Positions 6,953-7,454 of a stretch of DNA of 7,454 nt are shown here, piece after piece. Below the pieces are notes generated by a model. It was not told the DNA's origin, did no database searches, and saw only the letters and a list, made by a program, of their open reading frames with translations. Position 1 is the first letter of the stretch. Every line of letters starts with the position of its first letter. The stretch spans positions 1 through 7,454 of the forward strand of contig USFF01000031.1 of assembly GCA_900553835.1 (NCBI GenBank). Reading direction: 5' to 3'. The position numbers and the translations under genes were made by a program. The stretch is from an uncultured Mycoplasmatota bacterium. GTDB lineage: Bacteria; Bacillota_I; Bacilli_A; RF39; UBA660.

Positions 6953-6957
6953 AGGAG
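6953..6957 (+). promoter_or_regulatory. Ribosome binding site that fixes the start of the small gene
   Basis: AGGAG at 6953-6957 stands 8 bases before the ATG at 6966. The earlier in-frame ATG at 6945 overlaps the TATAAT box and has no ribosome site, and the ATG at 6958 is out of frame. The start at 6966 is therefore preferred. Confidence 0.8.
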
Positions 6958-6965
6958 ATGGTGAT

Positions 6966-7331
6966 ATGTACATATTATTGGAAATAAATAATTTTGATCA
7001 AATAAAAGAAATTATTAAAATTATTAAAAGTTATTATGATAATAAAGTAAAAGTACTTGATTATGGGAGTTTCTTCTTTTCGTGTATTATTGAAACACAA
7101 AAGAAAAGATATGAATTAACAAAATTAAATGATGATTATACAGTTAATACTTCTTATTACGATAAATTCCTAGAAGAATACGCAAATAAAAAAATAGAGA
7201 GTATTAAAGGTGATGATATTTTAGTTGTTTATAATTCTAACAGATTATTTTGTTTAGAAAAATCAAGGTTATATGACAAATTTAATTTGATTATAAGTGA
7301 TAATAATGGTTTAAGATTAAAAAAAGTTTGA
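6966..7331 (+). CDS. Small hypothetical protein of unknown function
   Basis: This 121-aa protein is not recognised. It begins MYILLEINNFDQIKEII and has no signal peptide, no transmembrane helix and no known catalytic motif, so it is probably cytoplasmic. The N-terminal 50 residues alternate short hydrophobic strands and an amphipathic Lys/Ile-rich helix, which hints at a small alpha/beta fold. It has two separated cysteines (residues 40 and 97), many Tyr/Asn/Lys, and ends in a basic RLKKV. Codon use matches its neighbours, so it does not look recently acquired. The ribosome site and full-length frame make a real gene likely. It starts 57 bases after the kinase stop, so it may be a fifth member of the transporter/two-component unit or a separately promoted gene; the sequence does not decide this. 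Confidence 0.7.
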   Translation: MYILLEINNFDQIKEIIKIIKSYYDNKVKVLDYGSFFFSCIIETQKKRYELTKLNDDYTVNTSYYDKFLEEYANKKIESIKGDDILVVYNSNRLFCLEKSRLYDKFNLIISDNNGLRLKKV

Positions 7332-7342
7332 AAAAAAGTTTG
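7319..7342. repeat. 12-bp tandem duplication at the gene end
   Basis: AAAAAAAGTTTG occurs twice in a row (7319-7330 and 7331-7342). The TGA stop of the small gene (7329-7331) spans the junction, and the second copy is untranslated. Removing one copy would leave the protein unchanged. The A7 runs suggest replication slippage. Confidence 0.85.
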
Positions 7343-7351
7343 AATTTGCTA

Positions 7352-7380
7352 TTGACATTATTGTATTCGTTAAGTATAAT
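7352..7380 (+). promoter_or_regulatory. Consensus promoter of the tRNA-Gly gene
   Basis: A perfect TTGACA (7352-7357) and a perfect TATAAT (7375-7380) are separated by exactly 17 bp. Transcription would start near 7387, about 14 bases before the mature tRNA 5' end. A full-consensus promoter suits a strongly expressed stable-RNA gene, possibly the first of a tRNA cluster beyond the window. Confidence 0.9.
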
Positions 7381-7391
7381 TAATAATGTCA
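7353..7391. repeat. 10-bp inverted repeat flanking the tRNA promoter core
   Basis: TGACATTATT (7353-7362) and AATAATGTCA (7382-7391) are exact reverse complements 19 bases apart. One arm covers most of the -35 box, the other the expected start point. It could be an operator or a chance result of AT-rich sequence; no function can be assigned. Confidence 0.6.
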
Positions 7392-7400
7392 TTAGGAATT

Positions 7401-7454
7401 GCAGGTGTAGTTTAATGGTAGAACTTCAGCCTTCCAAGCTGCTAACGTGGGTTC
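7401..7454 (+). tRNA. tRNA-Gly, anticodon UCC (3' end cut by window edge)
   Basis: The first 54 bases of a tRNA are present. They are the 5' acceptor arm GCAGGTG (7401-7407), a D arm with GTT/AAC stem and GG in the loop (7410-7424), the anticodon arm with loop CTTCCAA (7431-7437, anticodon TCC at 7433-7435), a short variable loop, and the start of the T arm GTGGGTTC (7447-7454). The UCC anticodon reads the GGA and GGG glycine codons; GGA is common in this window. The outermost anticodon-stem pair (7426/7442) is a T-C mismatch. The 3' half of the T arm, the 3' acceptor strand and any CCA lie beyond the window. Confidence 0.93.

Noticed and set aside
6945..6965. Upstream ATG at 6945 for the small gene
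   Set aside because: It overlaps the TATAAT box and lacks a ribosome site; ATG 6966 has AGGAG at 8 bases.
6761..6973. Reverse-strand reading frame of 70 codons
   Set aside because: It is antisense to the conserved G2 region of the kinase and has no support of its own.
1648..7400. DGR template repeat, Avd or reverse transcriptase within the window
   Set aside because: No second GC-rich copy of the 1438-1578 block was seen and no gene has reverse-transcriptase features; every gene is accounted for.
1..7454. Mycoplasma-type genetic code (TGA = Trp)
   Set aside because: TGA ends the ATPase and the small gene at sensible places, and Trp is encoded by TGG.

Overview
The window looks like chromosomal DNA from a very AT-rich, low-GC Gram-positive bacterium of the Bacillota/Mycoplasmatota-like gut type. 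This is inferred from A/T-ending codons, strong AGGAG ribosome sites, sigma-A-like promoters and the surface-protein family in the first gene; no species can be named. All genes lie on the + strand. TGA, TAG and TAA are all used as stops, so there is no sign of the mycoplasma TGA=Trp code.

Region 1 (1-1684): the 3' part of a large secreted or surface protein gene, open at the left edge and closed by a strong intrinsic terminator. Most of the gene is AT-rich. A block of about 130-140 bp near its 3' end (1438-1578) changes abruptly to about 60% GC, is poor in adenine and has no A-ending codon. It encodes a WWWLLSP...VVRPAISI module resembling C-type-lectin-like DUF6273-type C-termini. This is what the variable region of a diversity-generating retroelement (DGR) target would look like, but no reverse transcriptase or template repeat is in the window.

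Region 2 (1698-6908): a self-contained ABC transporter plus two-component system module. It comprises a LolD/MacB-type ATPase, an 861-aa FtsX-type permease with two FtsX modules and two large extracytoplasmic domains, an OmpR-family response regulator and a sensor histidine kinase. The first pair overlaps by 4 bp and the second by 11 bp, indicating translational coupling within each pair. The ATPase gene is preceded by a -10 box without a good -35; in the -35 region sit two TTGTCA half-sites 11 bp apart, as in Pho boxes. The regulator gene has its own TTGATA-N17-TATAAT promoter buried in a perfect 15-bp-arm palindrome. The likely logic is that the kinase senses an envelope or peptide signal and the regulator activates the transporter promoter. 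The transported substrate cannot be read from the sequence.

Region 3 (6909-7331): a small unrecognised gene. Its ribosome site places the start at 6966, and it has its own -10 box with palindromic and direct repeats upstream.

Region 4 (7332-7454): a consensus promoter followed by a tRNA-Gly(UCC) gene cut by the right edge. No mobile element, CRISPR array or stretch over 300 bp without a gene was seen.
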